From Chamaecrista fasciculata (Eukaryota; Streptophyta; Magnoliopsida; Fabales; Fabaceae), in contig QANZ01034490.1 in NCBI GenBank assembly GCA_003254925.1, forward strand, positions 23,940-87,939: a DNA stretch of 64,000 nt, given 5' to 3'. Within the stretch, counting starts at the first letter, position 1, and every line of letters starts with the position of its first letter. The position numbers and the translations under genes are program-made. This document shows, piece after piece, positions 37,439-49,840 of the stretch. Under the pieces are notes generated by a model. It did not search any database, had not been told where the DNA came from, and saw only the letters and a program-made list of their open reading frames with translations.

Positions 37439-37762
37439 TTGAAGTTTGGGGTTTGGAGTTTTGGGGTTTTGGGTTTTTAATATTTTTAAGGACTAAACTA
37501 GAATGTTTGGAAGAGTTTTGGGACACTTTACAATTTTATTTTGAGGATTTGGGACTAAAATGAATGAAGATGATGAAAAATGTAAATCCAGTGACTGATT
37601 TGCTAGTTTACTCAATTTTTATGTTCAAAAATGTAAATTCAATCATCATGCCACGGTGGAAAAAAAAATAGGAATATCCAGTCATCATGTCACGTGTTCA
37701 AGTCAGACAAAAAAAATGACACATAAGTAAAAAAAATTGCCACATGGGCATTGAGTCAAAAT

Positions 37763-37878
37763 TGGGGGCATAATTGAAACGTTAGTTTCATATTAAGGGC
37801 ACGCCTGAACAAAATGAAACGTTAGGGGCATAATTGAAAATCACTGCAAACGTTAGGGGCACAAAAGGGTGTTTTGCC
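37763..37878. mobile_element. Partial MITE: right end of the family inserted in ARP2
   Basis: The inverted sequence starts GGCAAAACACCCTTTTGTGC, followed by CCCTAACGTTTGCAGTGATT. This matches the right arm of the element at 4994-5572. No left end was found; it may lie in the gap at 37291-37438 or have been lost. Confidence 0.75.
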
Positions 37879-39890
37879 AAAAAATAATAATAAGCGGCCA
37901 GTTCTTTAAAAAAGAATACACAAATATTTTTTTTTTCTATCTTTAGCATTTTAAATTTCAGATAAATGTTTTTGTTATGAAAAGGAAAAAACTGTGATTA
38001 CAATCGCATTGAAAATACCGAATTAAATGATTTTCAATTACATACTATAAGCTCAAGGGATGATCGAGAAATATGGTTTGCAAAAGTTGTTGCCCATAGA
38101 TTTCACATGTTGTAATAGTGCACAACCTTATCCATTTGCATTTAACTAAGCAAAAATTGAGCGTAAAAGTTGTGATTAAAACAGAGAGTTGCATTATATA
38201 TTGAGGTGCATGGATAAGTGGGGGATGGTCGGATGGAAGAAAGAGATGGTCAGATGGGGACATGAAAAACTAGAAATAGAAAGTTAGGAATACATAAAAT
38301 ATAATAAGGGGAAAAAAAATACCTTATCTGAAATAAACAAATTGACGAGAGATGGAAACAAAGAGTGATGGGGAAGCCATAAACGTGGTGTTTCTCAATC
38401 AACAAATTAAGGATATCAAAATTCTAAGGGCAGCCAATTCCAAAACCTCAAAACCTCATCATCTTCATCACTCCTTGACTTTCCCTTGACCTTTATTTTG
38501 GGGGTTATAAAATTTTATAATAAGATAAGACAAAGCTTTCTCATTAAAGATTTTTTTTTTAATAAGATTGGAATATAGAATTTTGTTTATCTGCCACTTC
38601 AATTAATAATTAGTAAGTTTGGCAAAAAAATAATAATAATAATAATAATAATTAGTAAGTGTTTTTAAATTTTCTATAAGATAGTAAATTTGTAAGAAAA
38701 TATATTATTTAGTTTCTAAATTTGTATTAAAAATTTTATGCTTTTTTTTATACATAGAATCTATTAGTTCTACAACCTTTTGTTACAATTCTAGGGTAAA
38801 ATTTATAAACAATTTCTTATATCTTTGCTATAAGGTTCTTCAATGAAAATATGACACATGAAAAATTTGTTTTGCATGACCAATTATGATAGAGAGAGAA
38901 TATTAAAGACAATTTTTTACTTAAACAACCATTAAAGAAAAAAAATATAATTGAAGCTTACAATTAGAAGAACCTCGTACCAAACATATAAGGAAATACA
39001 TAAATTTTTTCCTTCTAAATATTTTTTTACCCATCTCATATGGATATTCAATTCTCTAGATACAATCTGAAAAAATATCTGGTAAGTTAAAACTTAGAAA
39101 GAAAAATGTATAAAAATGAATTGAGATTGGAAGGCGTGTTAAGAGTTGTGAATTGTGATGGTGAATGTGACTCTTGAGAATGTGAAAGGTTTAGGACTTA
39201 GGGGAGTGAAGAGAGGGTGTGTGCTGCTGCGTGGAACAGAATAATAAATAAAAAGGAAAAGTCACAGGATAATGGGCCCCACACCATAAAGGCCCATAAG
39301 CATCCATCGCTATTATCTGGTGGGCCCCCATATCCCTAAACAAAGATAGTTCGGATTCGGGGGAATAATACAGGTGTCCCCAGTCTTATAACTTCAAACA
39401 TCCCCCCTTCTCAAATAATTCATTAAATATATACACCCTTTCTTTTTTTTTTTTGTATTTTAAGAAATTCATGAATAATAATAAGTAAAAGTACTGTATA
39501 TGTTTTTTAAAATAATTTGATAATGAAATAACGGAAGAAAAAAAGTGTACTCTTTCTCTAAATATCTGGATTACAGCATTAGGATCCACTTTGGGTATGT
39601 AAGATATTTTGAGGTGGGATTCTGATTTCTGAAGCCGTACGCTTGGTATATTAATGATTGACAATAAATAGAATGGTAACATTAATAATTAATAATAATA
39701 GTAAAAATTTACCAAACACGTAGGAATGTGTGTGGAGATTGGACAGGTGGCGTGATATATGTGATGATGGATTGGGAAGTGAGCTGTAAATTAAAAGCGA
39801 GGTGGTGGAGAGAATAAGAATTAAGGAGGAGGGAGGAATTAGGAATTAGGAATAGAAATAGTATTCCCCCTTCCCCAAACTGAATCTTCA
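37879..39890. other. Intergenic AT-rich region
   Basis: No gene or complete transposon was recognised. A short (AAT)n run lies near 38630-38655. Small open frames at 38045-38263 and 39386-39682 lack features of real proteins. Confidence 0.5.

Positions 39891-39934
<44 letters not shown>
39891..39934. repeat. (ATT)n microsatellite
   Basis: About 44 bp of uninterrupted ATT units abut the MITE at 39935. Further ATT units follow that element at about 40462-40480, which suggests it inserted into the repeat. Confidence 0.9.
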
Positions 39935-40460
39935 GGGTAAATTATATTTTTGTATTTTGTAGTTATAATTTCGTATTTTGTTGTTTGACCTCATTTCATC
40001 TTGGTATCCTGAAGTTTTTACTGTTATCTTTTTGGTACTTTGAATAATTTTTTTTGGTTAGTTTTGAACGAAATTTGGCACATGACCTGCACATGACTCA
40101 TTAAAATTCAATTTTATCCAATATTTTGCTACAACAATAAATATCAAATATGTGTTTTTTGAAACTTAACTCTGAATTCTTTTAAAACTTTCTTAGCATC
40201 TAACACTGAAATCATTCTAAACTTTCAAAAAAACATGTGTTTAATCTATATTGTGGTAAGATGTTAGAAAAAATTTAGTTTTATTGAGCTCACGTGTAAA
40301 TCGCGTGTCAAATTCTATCTGAAACTAACAAAAAAATTATTCAAAGTACCAAAAGGATTACAGTGGAGACCCTAGAGTACTAAAGTATATATCATGTTTT
40401 AAATCACAATATAGCAAAGTGGAATAAAGTCAAATCAAAGTACCACAGTGTAATTTACCT
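39935..40460. mobile_element. MITE-like element inserted in an ATT repeat
   Basis: About 526 bp with imperfect inverted ends: GGGTAAATTATATTTTTGTA at the left and, inverted, AGGTAAATTACACTGTGGTA at the right. Arms with TTTGGTACTTTGAATAATTT recur in inverted form near 40020-40060 and 40320-40350. The ATT repeat on both sides hides the target duplication, so the ends are uncertain by a few bases. Confidence 0.65.
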
Positions 40461-40739
40461 CATTATTATTATTATTATTTGTAACCAAAGTTGAAGAGAA
40501 CATGAATATATAATGTATGTCCAAGAGAGCGTGATGCATGTAGGCATGCTTGCTAGTTGCTAGTTTAGTGGATGATGCCACTTGCCTTAACTTTAGAATA
40601 TATAAATTAAGAGCATGTATTAGTGTGTAAGATCCTGCTTTCCTACTCTGATAGAGATATATACATGTGGATTCCATTCACACCTTTCTCCTCCAAATTT
40701 CAGCCTTCAACTCAACACACCATCACTCTCTCTCTACTC

Positions 40740-40784
40740 TCCTAAATCCTAATTTTTTTTTGATACACATCCTAAATCCTAATT
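40740..40784. repeat. Micro-insertion flanked by 15-bp direct repeats
   Basis: TCCTAAATCCTAATT at 40740-40754 and 40770-40784 (identical) flanks 15 bp made of a T run and GATACACA. On the minus strand this is a short piece ending in poly(A). Confidence 0.45.
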
Positions 40785-41105
40785 AATTAACGATCAGATT
40801 TTGTTTAAGATTACTTAGATTTTTATTGTGAATTTTACTAATTATAAAAAATATAATTAAAGGAATTGATTATATTTAAATAGTTACCACGTTGGTTACT
40901 GTTAATGATAAAATTAATAAATATATATAAATAAATGATTTAAATCTAGTCCTTAATAAAATTGACAACTCGCACAAAAATTTTATTAACTACTTTTTGG
41001 AAGATCATCTTGTAGGTATCAAGAATCCATATAAACAATAATGGCAAAGAAAAAACAATTTACAATGATAAGTCCCATCCGTCAATCACTTTAGATACTA
41101 ACATT

Positions 41106-41106
41106 G

Positions 41107-41159
<53 letters not shown>
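41106..41159. repeat. Compound (TA)n(GA)n microsatellite
   Basis: About 25 bp of TA units pass directly into about 29 bp of GA units. Confidence 0.95.
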
Positions 41160-41162
<3 letters not shown>

Positions 41163-44100
41163 TAAAAAAATTCAAACGTTCTTTAACAAGGTTCATTCCT
41201 AAATGTAAAAAAGAATGTGTTTCTAGTATTATATCCAGTTTAATAATTCCATCTTAATTGTTTATTTTTTACCAGTTTATTTTTTATTTTTTTTTTGTAT
41301 AAATTTGTTTAAATAGTTGACTTTTATTATTATCTTATATCTAGTTTATAAATGTTGATACTAAATAGTTGACTTATTTACATGGTCAAATGAATATTTA
41401 AAAAATATGTAAATATAATGATAAACTCAACCAAATGACTGAATGAGTCCTTTTTTTATTCTTTTGCAATTGTGATGACACTGCTTTAATAATAATTTTA
41501 AATTTTAAATAAGGAAAATAGTAATAAAAACATATAATTCTTAATACTTAAGCCATGCTATTGTAATAGACATAAAAATAATTAAGACTGTCATATGATT
41601 GGAAAATAATATTTTTTAATTAATTAAAATGGAAATGATATTTGTTTTCTTTATAGATAACAACAACAGAATTAAAAATCTTAGCACAAATTTGAAAATA
41701 ATACCAATTTTAGAAGAAAATAATTAATTTCTATTGTATCGACATTTAATTTATGGACGATTTATTTATGGCTTTTTGAGTTAATAACAGATAGAGATGA
41801 GATTGAAATAAATAAGAAAAGATGTAATTGTCTCCGCTTTAATTTGAATTCACTATAAGAGTATATAAAAGAAATAAAAATATAGTAAAGGAAAAAAATT
41901 TTAGTAGAATTAATCCATTTTTTTTAATTTCTTTCATCACTATATCTCTAAAGTAGTACATGTGATTCATTTTACAATTTGAAACTTCTATAGAAAGGAA
42001 TCTGTGAAACCCTACTCTACACGTGTCATGAACGTGTTAAAGTCCTTATAGCACCAAAAGGATAATTAGCATTATAAAATTATAATAAATTATAATATAT
42101 TACAGCAAGTGTGATTAATTAACGAGATTTCTTATGACTTTTTATTTGGTCGGTGGATATCTTACCTCACAGCTTTGTTTTAATTCTTAAATTAAATATA
42201 AAATAGAAAAAGGAAATAAATCTAAAAGTGAAAAGAGATAAAAAAAAAACACACACACACAACTCACAAGGCATGTGTTTCTATACTGTAGTGCCCCATT
42301 TTTTTTGGTTGAATTACCGTATTTCTTATAACTAATGGGTAATTGTAATAGTCATATGGGCTTCACTCTTCAGGGTTCAATTAATTGGGTCCACTAAACA
42401 GGTAACACTTTTGTATTTGATTGCTGGATTGATAAAAAGCACTTCGTCATTAAAAATATACCACACGGATGGTGATGTATAAAAATCATTTTCAATCTGA
42501 AAGACATTATTATTTATGCGTAATAAGTAATAACAATATTCATTATTCTCTTATATATTTATAGCGTGGCTTTGTGAAAACGGTCTTTTTGTTTCTCCCT
42601 AATAATATTAATCCCAACCTAATTAAGATGTCAGGTATAATATGTGTGATATTGCCATATTGGCTAACTAACTGAATAAACTTCATCAGCTAGCACACGT
42701 CAACAACATTCTCACTATCTTTTTCGCATAATATATATGTGAATGGCATTTGGCGTGGAGAGATTAGGTTTGAGATTTGGATAAAGAATAAATGCAATTC
42801 TCTCTTTTAAAATTGTAACTAGATTCAAATATATAGTTGGCGTGTCCACTTGCTTCCGTATTACATTTTGATAATTATTGTATATAATGCCATGTCAAGA
42901 TGGCAAAGAATCTTCTCATCAACACGTTCCAAAAATCGCAACCACAAAGTTGACACTTGATATCTTAATTAATTTTCAATTTTATGGATTATTATGTTAA
43001 TTATCTGTGTATAGAATATTGTAACGTCCATACCAGAGCCACTCTTTCAATCTGCTTTTCATTTTTATAATGGTGACGAGAGGATGATGAACTTTGGGGT
43101 TATCAAACCCACACAACAAGCGTCACCAAAAAATTATTATCAATATAATTGTTCATCAAGTAAACTTATTGACTTTTTCCTTTAGAAATTTTAAATTCAT
43201 CTGTTCCTAATTTCATATATGTTCGATCATATATGTTGACTTTTATACAAGACACCGCCAATATTATTATATTATGATATATCTTAATTAATATTAATAT
43301 GCTATGGGATCACCATTTAGTTTTAGCCTATGTACTGTTTTGCTTTGCTGAATAATTGGATATAGAAGGTTTTTTTCTGTTTATTTTTAAGAGCTTCACA
43401 ATTATTTGATTACGTTGTGCAATGGCATTTGGGTGAGAATTCAAATCTTCTTACTTCTTAGGATTAGATGATGAATGTGATTGAGATTTCTTAATATGCT
43501 TATAGTAAGTTTTTTACATGAATCCTTATATCAAAATATTGAACATATATTTGCTCATGAATTTAAGGTTGAAAAGGAATTTCAAGCATAACACTTGCAT
43601 CCTAACTCCTAATTAAGTTATAATAACCATAATTATAGAGTATCTTACTGTTGCTACTTTTTTTCTTTTTGGAAATTATCAATAGTAATTCTTTGCTAGA
43701 TTTATCATCAGTCTTGGGCTTGAGCCCATTTTCATGTACTATATTGGTGTGGATCGTTATTCTTTCACAAAGCTTCAATCCAAGAATCTGAGTCCAAAAA
43801 TAAGGGCAAAAAATTAATAACTGAACAAAAGAGCATATAATCTATTGTATAATGTACCAAAAAACTACATACTACACATAAAATCCCATTTGATAATCAT
43901 ATCGTTTGTCTCTCACTTTTTCCGCGTCTCAGGTTTAGAATGACTGTGTTTCCGACTCATGAATCAGCAGGAGCAACAAAAAATAGTATAATTTAATGCA
44001 TACATACTGTGTTTAAAGGGATCAATTTTACCTTTTTCATGTTGATATATACTTTTTCTTCTTTTTCGCTTTTTCAGCGTGTGAATGATCATTATGAGTT

Positions 44101-44797
44101 GAACCAACCTCTTCTTCATATTTGTAATATCCTAAGTCCTAAGTCCTAACAGTTTCTTTCTCTTTTTCTTTCCTAGGAATAATTATTAATATCAGTTTCT
44201 CATTCGTCCCCAAAAAAATTAAAATTAGATATTATATTATTCAAACACGCCGTTAAATTGTCTATTTTATTTTTCATACCGTAGTTAAATTCCAACTGGC
44301 GCATTTTGCATGGCATGACAAGAGGCTTATGATTATGCATGTGAGATAGGGTGGAAATTCGAATATAACCCACACACACAAATATATATCCACAATATAA
44401 TCATGCATGAAAGAGCCTTGAGAGTGAATTAAGAGTGATCAAAGAGGAAATGCATGGGATGCGAGCATTGGATACCCAATCGAGTTAATGGGATATATAA
44501 GAGAGAATCTAGGGAGGTTCTTCTGTGATTGTTTCATTTTAAATAAGAGAAAAGATTATATATGGACCAGAAATAATAAATCAAATTCCATATGGGCCAC
44601 TTTCACACTTCATGTACTAACTCATATTTCATATCACACACGGCGCTTTCAATCCACGTACATCACAGAAATATATATATGAAACTGTTGGTTGGTTTTA
44701 ATTAGAGAAAGATCACACAATTCACAAACATGCACACACATAATTAATAAATCAATTAGCAAAACTGCAAAAGTAGTGTTAAGGAATGAGGATGAAG

Positions 44798-44814
44798 CAC
44801 GTGCAGTGCACGTG
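44798..44814. promoter_or_regulatory. Perfect palindrome of two G-box cores
   Basis: CACGTGCAGTGCACGTG is an 8-bp perfect inverted repeat around a single G and contains CACGTG twice. G-boxes bind bZIP and bHLH factors. It lies 3.5 kb beyond the TCP20 stop codon, with no gene start nearby, so a regulatory role is speculative. Confidence 0.35.
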
Positions 44815-44850
44815 GATAGAATTGGAAGAGAAGAGGGAAATGTATAAGCA

Positions 44851-44881
<31 letters not shown>

Positions 44882-45626
44882 ATTCTGATCGTCATTATAT
44901 TGTGTGTGTATGTGGTGGTGCGTTTGATTGGTGGACTAAACAAACAAACTGAAAAAGACAGACAAACAGACAGACATGCCCAAATAAAGAAAAACAAAGT
45001 TCAAAGCTTAAAGCTTAAGAATGGCAAACACGGTATATATGTGTGTGTGTGCGCAAAATTTGCAAAGAAGCTCCTTCGAAAGCCCTGGCTAAGCTGGCAT
45101 CCAATGGATCCTGTCTCATAAAATTTTTCTTAGTGGACGCACCACGTTATATATGCTGTCAAATGTGAACCTTCTCCACTAATATTCAAACACACACACA
45201 CACATGTATGTATAAAGGTATATATTGAAATCAATTCAAACTTGTGAAGCATATATATGCATTTTCTAAAAGTAAATGTGCAAGCTATAGATTCAAGTAA
45301 AGAGGCTGACCGTAATAATGGTATGAGTCAGTGGAGGCACAAGTGAAGTAAAGGTGTAAATTTGAAGCTGAATATAATGAGATTGGATTGTAGTGACAGG
45401 AAATGATGTACGCAACTCATTTCCATGATAAAAGTTGTCAACATCACCCCAAAAAAATGCTATATCCTTCATGCCCAATTTTCAATCATGACAAAGGAAT
45501 TTTGGACTTTGTTGAATAAGTGAGATCTAATCAAATAACCCTTTGTTAGAGGAAAACAGAAAAGAGCAAAAGAAGAGAATCCACAAATTAGATCATAATA
45601 TATTATATATCAAAAATTGATTGAAA

Positions 45627-46356
45627 CCTCACTTTGATCCCTAATATTTACTCCAAATTTTGTTTTGGTTTCTAATATTTTTTCTGTCCTGTTTTGGTCC
45701 TTAATATTTCTCGAAATATCTGTTTTAGTTCTTAAGTACTAAATGTAATTATATGTCTCTCATTTCAAGTTTGAATACAACAAATTAGAGCTACAAATTA
45801 ATCTTAACGAGGTTTTTTTTTGTTCATTTGGGATCGTCGACAAATGAAGTCAAATCAGGCTGCTAATTTCATTAAAGTAGTCATATCTCCTTAGTTCTAA
45901 GTTTGAATGCCACAAAATCAGATTTAGGAATTACTCTTAACGAGTCCTTTCTTTGTCTAGTTAGAGTTATTGACAAATAACGTTAAATAGTACTTTGAAA
46001 GTTGGTGTTGGTGTTTTAACCAAACTCACTTTCGAAGTACTATTTGATTTCGTTTACTGATGACTCTAACAGGCAGTTAGAGAACTCATCAAGAGTTAGG
46101 AGTAACTCGGATTGTCACATTCATACTTGAAATAAGATAAATATGACTTACTTCATGAAACAAGCGACATATTTTCAGGTTTGATTTCAAATCCAATTTG
46201 ATCACGTTTGTCGACAATTCTAATTGGGCAAATAAAAGAATTCATCAAGAGTAATTTATAATTATGATTTTATCGCACTTAGAATTGAAACGAGAGATAT
46301 CATTATATTTAATAATTAAGGACCAATCTTGAATCTTATTGAGGATCAGAATTGAG
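45627..46356. mobile_element. Fold-back MITE related to family 1
   Basis: About 730 bp forming one long imperfect inverted repeat around a centre near 46010 (GAAAGTTGGTG ... AACCAAACTCACTTTC). The arms repeat the segment seen in the 12098 and 35741 elements, such as ATCTC..TTCTAAGTTTGAATG and ATTACTCTTAACGAGTCCTT. Outer ends CCTCACTTTGATCCCTAAT and, inverted, TCTCAATTCTGATCCTCAAT match loosely. I found no target duplication, so the ends are approximate. Confidence 0.65.
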
Positions 46357-46951
46357 AATTCTGATCTATAAAAAATCATTCCTATATTGATAAAGACATA
46401 TAAATAATATAATAATACCCAGTTCCCTTTTTTTTTTTAAAAAAAATATTCGGTACATCCAAAAATCTGAGATAGATTTTGAAAGGCTGGAAAAATTAAA
46501 TATGCCTCGAACAGGAGCTTTGGGTGCATCCAATCCACACACCTATTAGGAGGAGGTATGATAATAAATGAGAGGGATGATAAATATGCTTCCCCAAAGA
46601 TTAATAGTAGTAGAGCCAAGTCCTTATATAATTAAGTACGCAAACTTAATTATTCTGAATTTCTGATAGGCTTATAGGGCTGCGAAAATTGCAACTTCTA
46701 TGATAATTAATGAAGCAGATGTCGCTTCATTAATACGAAATTACAAAAAGTATCCGGAAAGAAGAAAAAAAAAAACAGATCATAAGTTCAAATAATATCG
46801 TCTCTCCTACATTTCAAGTGCTGCGACAATCCCAAAAATGTCATAAACAGAATTCTACATACATAAAGATAAACACAACCCCAAATTAACATCATGAAAC
46901 CTGGGCTTATCAATAGATTAGCAAGCACAATCTGGAGATGAAGACAAGCAA

Positions 46952-46994
46952 ACATCCACTTGCATTGGCAAAAAAAAAAACATCCACTTGCATT
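46952..46994. repeat. Micro-insertion flanked by identical 15-bp direct repeats
   Basis: ACATCCACTTGCATT at 46952-46966 and 46980-46994 flanks only GGC plus ten A. This is the cleanest case in the window of a minimal poly(A) insert with a target-like duplication. Confidence 0.55.
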
Positions 46995-47135
46995 CAAAGT
47001 CGAGGACGAGATAATATAATATCGCAGGATACAAGTTGACCATAATGCTAAGTTTCCCAAAGGTTCCTTGAAACGCAATTTCAAATCTTACTCTAGACAT
47101 ACAGTCCCATGTTGTGATTCATTTGTTAACCATAA

Positions 47136-47173
47136 TGCTTAGTTTCATTGTACCAAAAAACTGCTTAGTTTCA
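47136..47173. repeat. Possible micro-insertion flanked by 12-bp direct repeats
   Basis: TGCTTAGTTTCA at 47136-47147 and 47162-47173 flanks TTGTACC, six A and C. It resembles the other micro-insertions, but the A run is short and does not abut the repeat cleanly. Confidence 0.3.
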
Positions 47174-47953
47174 CGTTGATAAGTATAATGCCAATATAAT
47201 TCATAAACAGCAACCTAACATAGTTATATTATTACTCTGTTAGCTAATTCATTTCAGAAACAGCAGGTTCTCAATACGTTATTAGAGTGGACAATTAGTT
47301 CAACTTGCTCGATATGTTTGATACAAGTGAAAGTGCAAAATTAGGCCATCACAGACAGTTTATTAGTTCAATCAAAGTTTGTTTGATTATAATTATAAAC
47401 AAGAAGAACTCCATACGGCTTCTCCAGCTAGCTGATTAGTTGTCCAAAGTGAAGTTCAAGTATTTAATATTAGAGCGAAAACCTGAGAAGCAGTGAAAGA
47501 ATAGGAAAACTTGCTATCCTTAATTTACAATGTATAGCAGAGCTGTAGATGCTTATTCTTCAGGCCGATTGTTTAGCTTCTTAAAACAAGCTAATACAAT
47601 TGAAGGAGAGAGAAATGGAAATATAGTTGCAGGCCCCGTTTTGCAAGCAGAGATTAGAATGTTTTCAGATGATGATATAGAGGTGATATATAAGATATGA
47701 CTATATGATCAATATGCAATAAGAAAGTTGGGGAAATAGGATGATGAAAAATTAAAAGAAAAAAAAAACTATACCATTCCATTTCACAAACAAACAGATG
47801 AGCACTCCATCCTGAGCTAGAATATATAGAAGAAGAACAAAATAATCGATGGCCTTACAAAAAAGTAATATAATCAACACACCTCTGAACCAAACAAGAG
47901 ATTTTTAAGCCCAAACCATAGCCATATTGTGGCAGTGCAGCGCAACAAACAAC

Positions 47954-48075
47954 CTGCAAAATCAACAAGTCAACACAGTACACATCATTATCATCAAGAA
48001 TCAATAATCATCATAAGAATGAAAAAAGGTTGAATTAGATATATAGAGAAATGAAGCCGAAACAAATTAAGGTAC
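47954..48075 (-). other. Probable 3' UTR intron of TCP20
   Basis: On the minus strand, downstream of the stop codon, a strong donor CTCAG|GTACC at 48075 and an acceptor GATTTTGCAG|GTTG ending at 47954 define a 122-bp intron. It is inferred from splice consensus only. Confidence 0.45.
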
Positions 48076-48284
48076 CTGAGTTGTGGAGGTAAAGTTGAGT
48101 AGTGCAGCGAGCGAGCGAATTAGGATTAAGAAGGAGGAGGAGGGGAGTAAGTAATAAAGGGTAAACCAAATCCAATTCCAATCCTATTGAATTTGTGAGG
48201 TATGTTTTTATGTATCATCATCATGGATCTCCACACGCTCCAAATCCTAAATAATGTCTAATATTGGCTTGACCTGACCTGAAC

Positions 48285-49235
48285 TCACTGTCCGGAGGCT
48301 TGAGAATCATCCTTAGTAGGAGGAGGAGTATGGTGCTGGTGGTGGAGATGGTGGTGCACCCTGGGTTGACCCAACTGCTGATAAATCTGAGAGAAAGCAT
48401 GTGGGTTAAGAACCCCAATATGACCATCCTGAGACAAGCCTAATTCCAACCCAGGCATTTGTTGGGTAGTAGTAGCAGCAGAAGCACCCAAAATTGAAGT
48501 AAAGCTCATAGGAGGCATATTGGAATTAGAGGATGGTGCAGGAGGAGGCAAGTCAAAAGCATTAGCAGCAGGGAAGGCTATCTTTTGAAGGTAATTAGAA
48601 CTATCAGTAGTGGGTAAATTAGAAGAAGGAGAGTGAAATCCAAAGCCAGTAAGTTGGGGCCATACACCCGTAGCCATATGGGGTCTTCCCAGATTCCCAC
48701 CCACCATAGCCCACCCGGTCCTACTTGTTGTTGTATTATTATTGGACCCTCCTCCTCCGCCAAACTCATCCATTTTCTGATGATGCAATTGCAATCCTGC
48801 CGACAAAGACGTCCCCTGTTGCGAAATAGAGCCTCCTGCCGCCGCAAGCGCCGACGCCGGAATAGTCCCTGACCCCGTCGCCGCTATAATCGACGGCTCC
48901 GCCTGCTGCAACAACCACTGAATGGTTTCGCCGTCGGATTTATGACCCAACTCTCTCGTCAACTGAAATATCCTCGCCGCGCATAACGCCGGCATCCGAA
49001 TCCTCCTTCCTCTTCCTTCTACCTTCGTGTGTCTGTCTTTGTTCGAACTCCTTTTCGGCCCCAGCTGCTTCTTCGTTCTATTGTTGCTACTGTCTTCTTC
49101 CTTTTCCGCAATCGCAATCTCAAAATCCTTTATTTCTGCTGCTTTGTTGGAATTGTTGTTCTCTCCCATCCTGCCTTCCTCTGCCAAACTCAACGCTTTC
49201 TCCACCTGGGGTTGCTTTGAGCCCTTGGGATCCAT
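48285..49235 (-). CDS. TCP20: Class I TCP transcription factor TCP20
   Basis: A single uninterrupted coding exon of 316 residues. The TCP domain spans about 60-121: a basic region [17 protein letters not shown], then helix-loop-helix [20 protein letters not shown] and [17 protein letters not shown]. It has the class I form with the domain cysteine at about residue 85. The upstream piece EIKDFEI and the downstream pieces [21 protein letters not shown] and [14 protein letters not shown] are TCP20 hallmarks. TCP20 binds GCCCR-type sites in the nucleus and links cell division, growth and nitrate signalling in Arabidopsis. The start used is MDPKGSK, as in family members; another in-frame ATG lies six codons upstream (49253). 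The C-terminus is His-rich. A MITE begins 147 bp upstream of the ATG, and a 3' UTR intron is likely. Confidence 0.95.
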   Translation of the reverse strand: MDPKGSKQPQVEKALSLAEEGRMGENNNSNKAAEIKDFEIAIAEKEEDSSNNRTKKQLGPKRSSNKDRHTKVEGRGRRIRMPALCAARIFQLTRELGHKSDGETIQWLLQQAEPSIIAATGSGTIPASALAAAGGSISQQGTSLSAGLQLHHQKMDEFGGGGGSNNNTTTSRTGWAMVGGNLGRPHMATGVWPQLTGFGFHSPSSNLPTTDSSNYLQKIAFPAANAFDLPPPAPSSNSNMPPMSFTSILGASAATTTQQMPGLELGLSQDGHIGVLNPHAFSQIYQQLGQPRVHHHLHHQHHTPPPTKDDSQASGQ

Positions 49236-49381
49236 CAACAGCGCCAAAAACATCAAAAATTATAAATAAAAATAAAAAACTTTTGATTCAACAAGGGTGA
49301 CCTCAAAAGTCCTACTCTTTCATGAGTTTTCACTGTTTTTGGCAACTGTGGAGCCTCACTCAATAACAATCATAAAATCTT

Positions 49382-49831
49382 GAGGAAACCTATTATTTGG
49401 TCCCAGTATTTTTTAAATGAACTATTTGGTCCTTCAAAAATTAAAAATGTCAACTATTTAGTCCTTCATTAATCATAATCGTCAACTATCAGACGTTAAA
49501 TGCTTAAATAACACTGTTAAATGCCACTTTGTCATTCTAATAATCTAAACTAATCAAACCGGATCAACAAACACAATTAAATTGGCCTAAAATTGAGTCA
49601 GACCTGAACATAAGGCATAAACTATTGGATTATTCCCAAATTCCAAGTCTTAGGTGACCTCAAATAGTTAAATATGTGACATTTAACGTGTTACATGTAC
49701 ACTTAATGGCCATATCATCAATGTTAGTAACAGAGATATACTACAAGGATTAACGAGTTGACATTTCTAATTTTTGAGAAATCAAATAGTTGAAACTGTG
49801 AAAAATGAAGGACTAGTTAGTAGGTTTTCTC
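49382..49831. mobile_element. MITE, Mutator-like, in the proximal TCP20 promoter
   Basis: A 450-bp element with inverted ends GAGGAAACCTATTATTTGGT and, inverted, GAGAAAACCTACTAACTAGT. Arms repeat blocks such as TCAACTATTTAGTCCTTCAT. A perfect 9-bp direct repeat TAAAATCTT flanks it (49373-49381 and 49832-49840). No coding capacity was seen. Confidence 0.9.
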
Positions 49832-49840
49832 TAAAATCTT

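Larger units (their letters stand above)
40785..45626. other. Intergenic AT-rich region
   Basis: About 4.8 kb without a supported gene. It holds a compound (TA)n(GA)n run at 41106-41159, an (AT)n run near 44850-44874, GACA-type repeats near 44957-44980 and the palindromic G-box pair listed separately. The largest frame (44786-45121) reads through the (AT)n run and is not credible. Confidence 0.5.

Noticed and set aside
37439..37490. G/T-rich run resembling telomere repeat
   Set aside because: The units are irregular and not TTTAGGG. It fits the end blocks of the MITEs better, and it borders an assembly gap.
44786..45121. 111-codon frame
   Set aside because: It reads through an (AT)n run and gives YIYIYI-type sequence.
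49236..49253. TCP20 start six codons upstream (MFLALL...)
   Set aside because: TCP20 relatives begin MDPK. The upstream ATG may be used, but nothing favours it.
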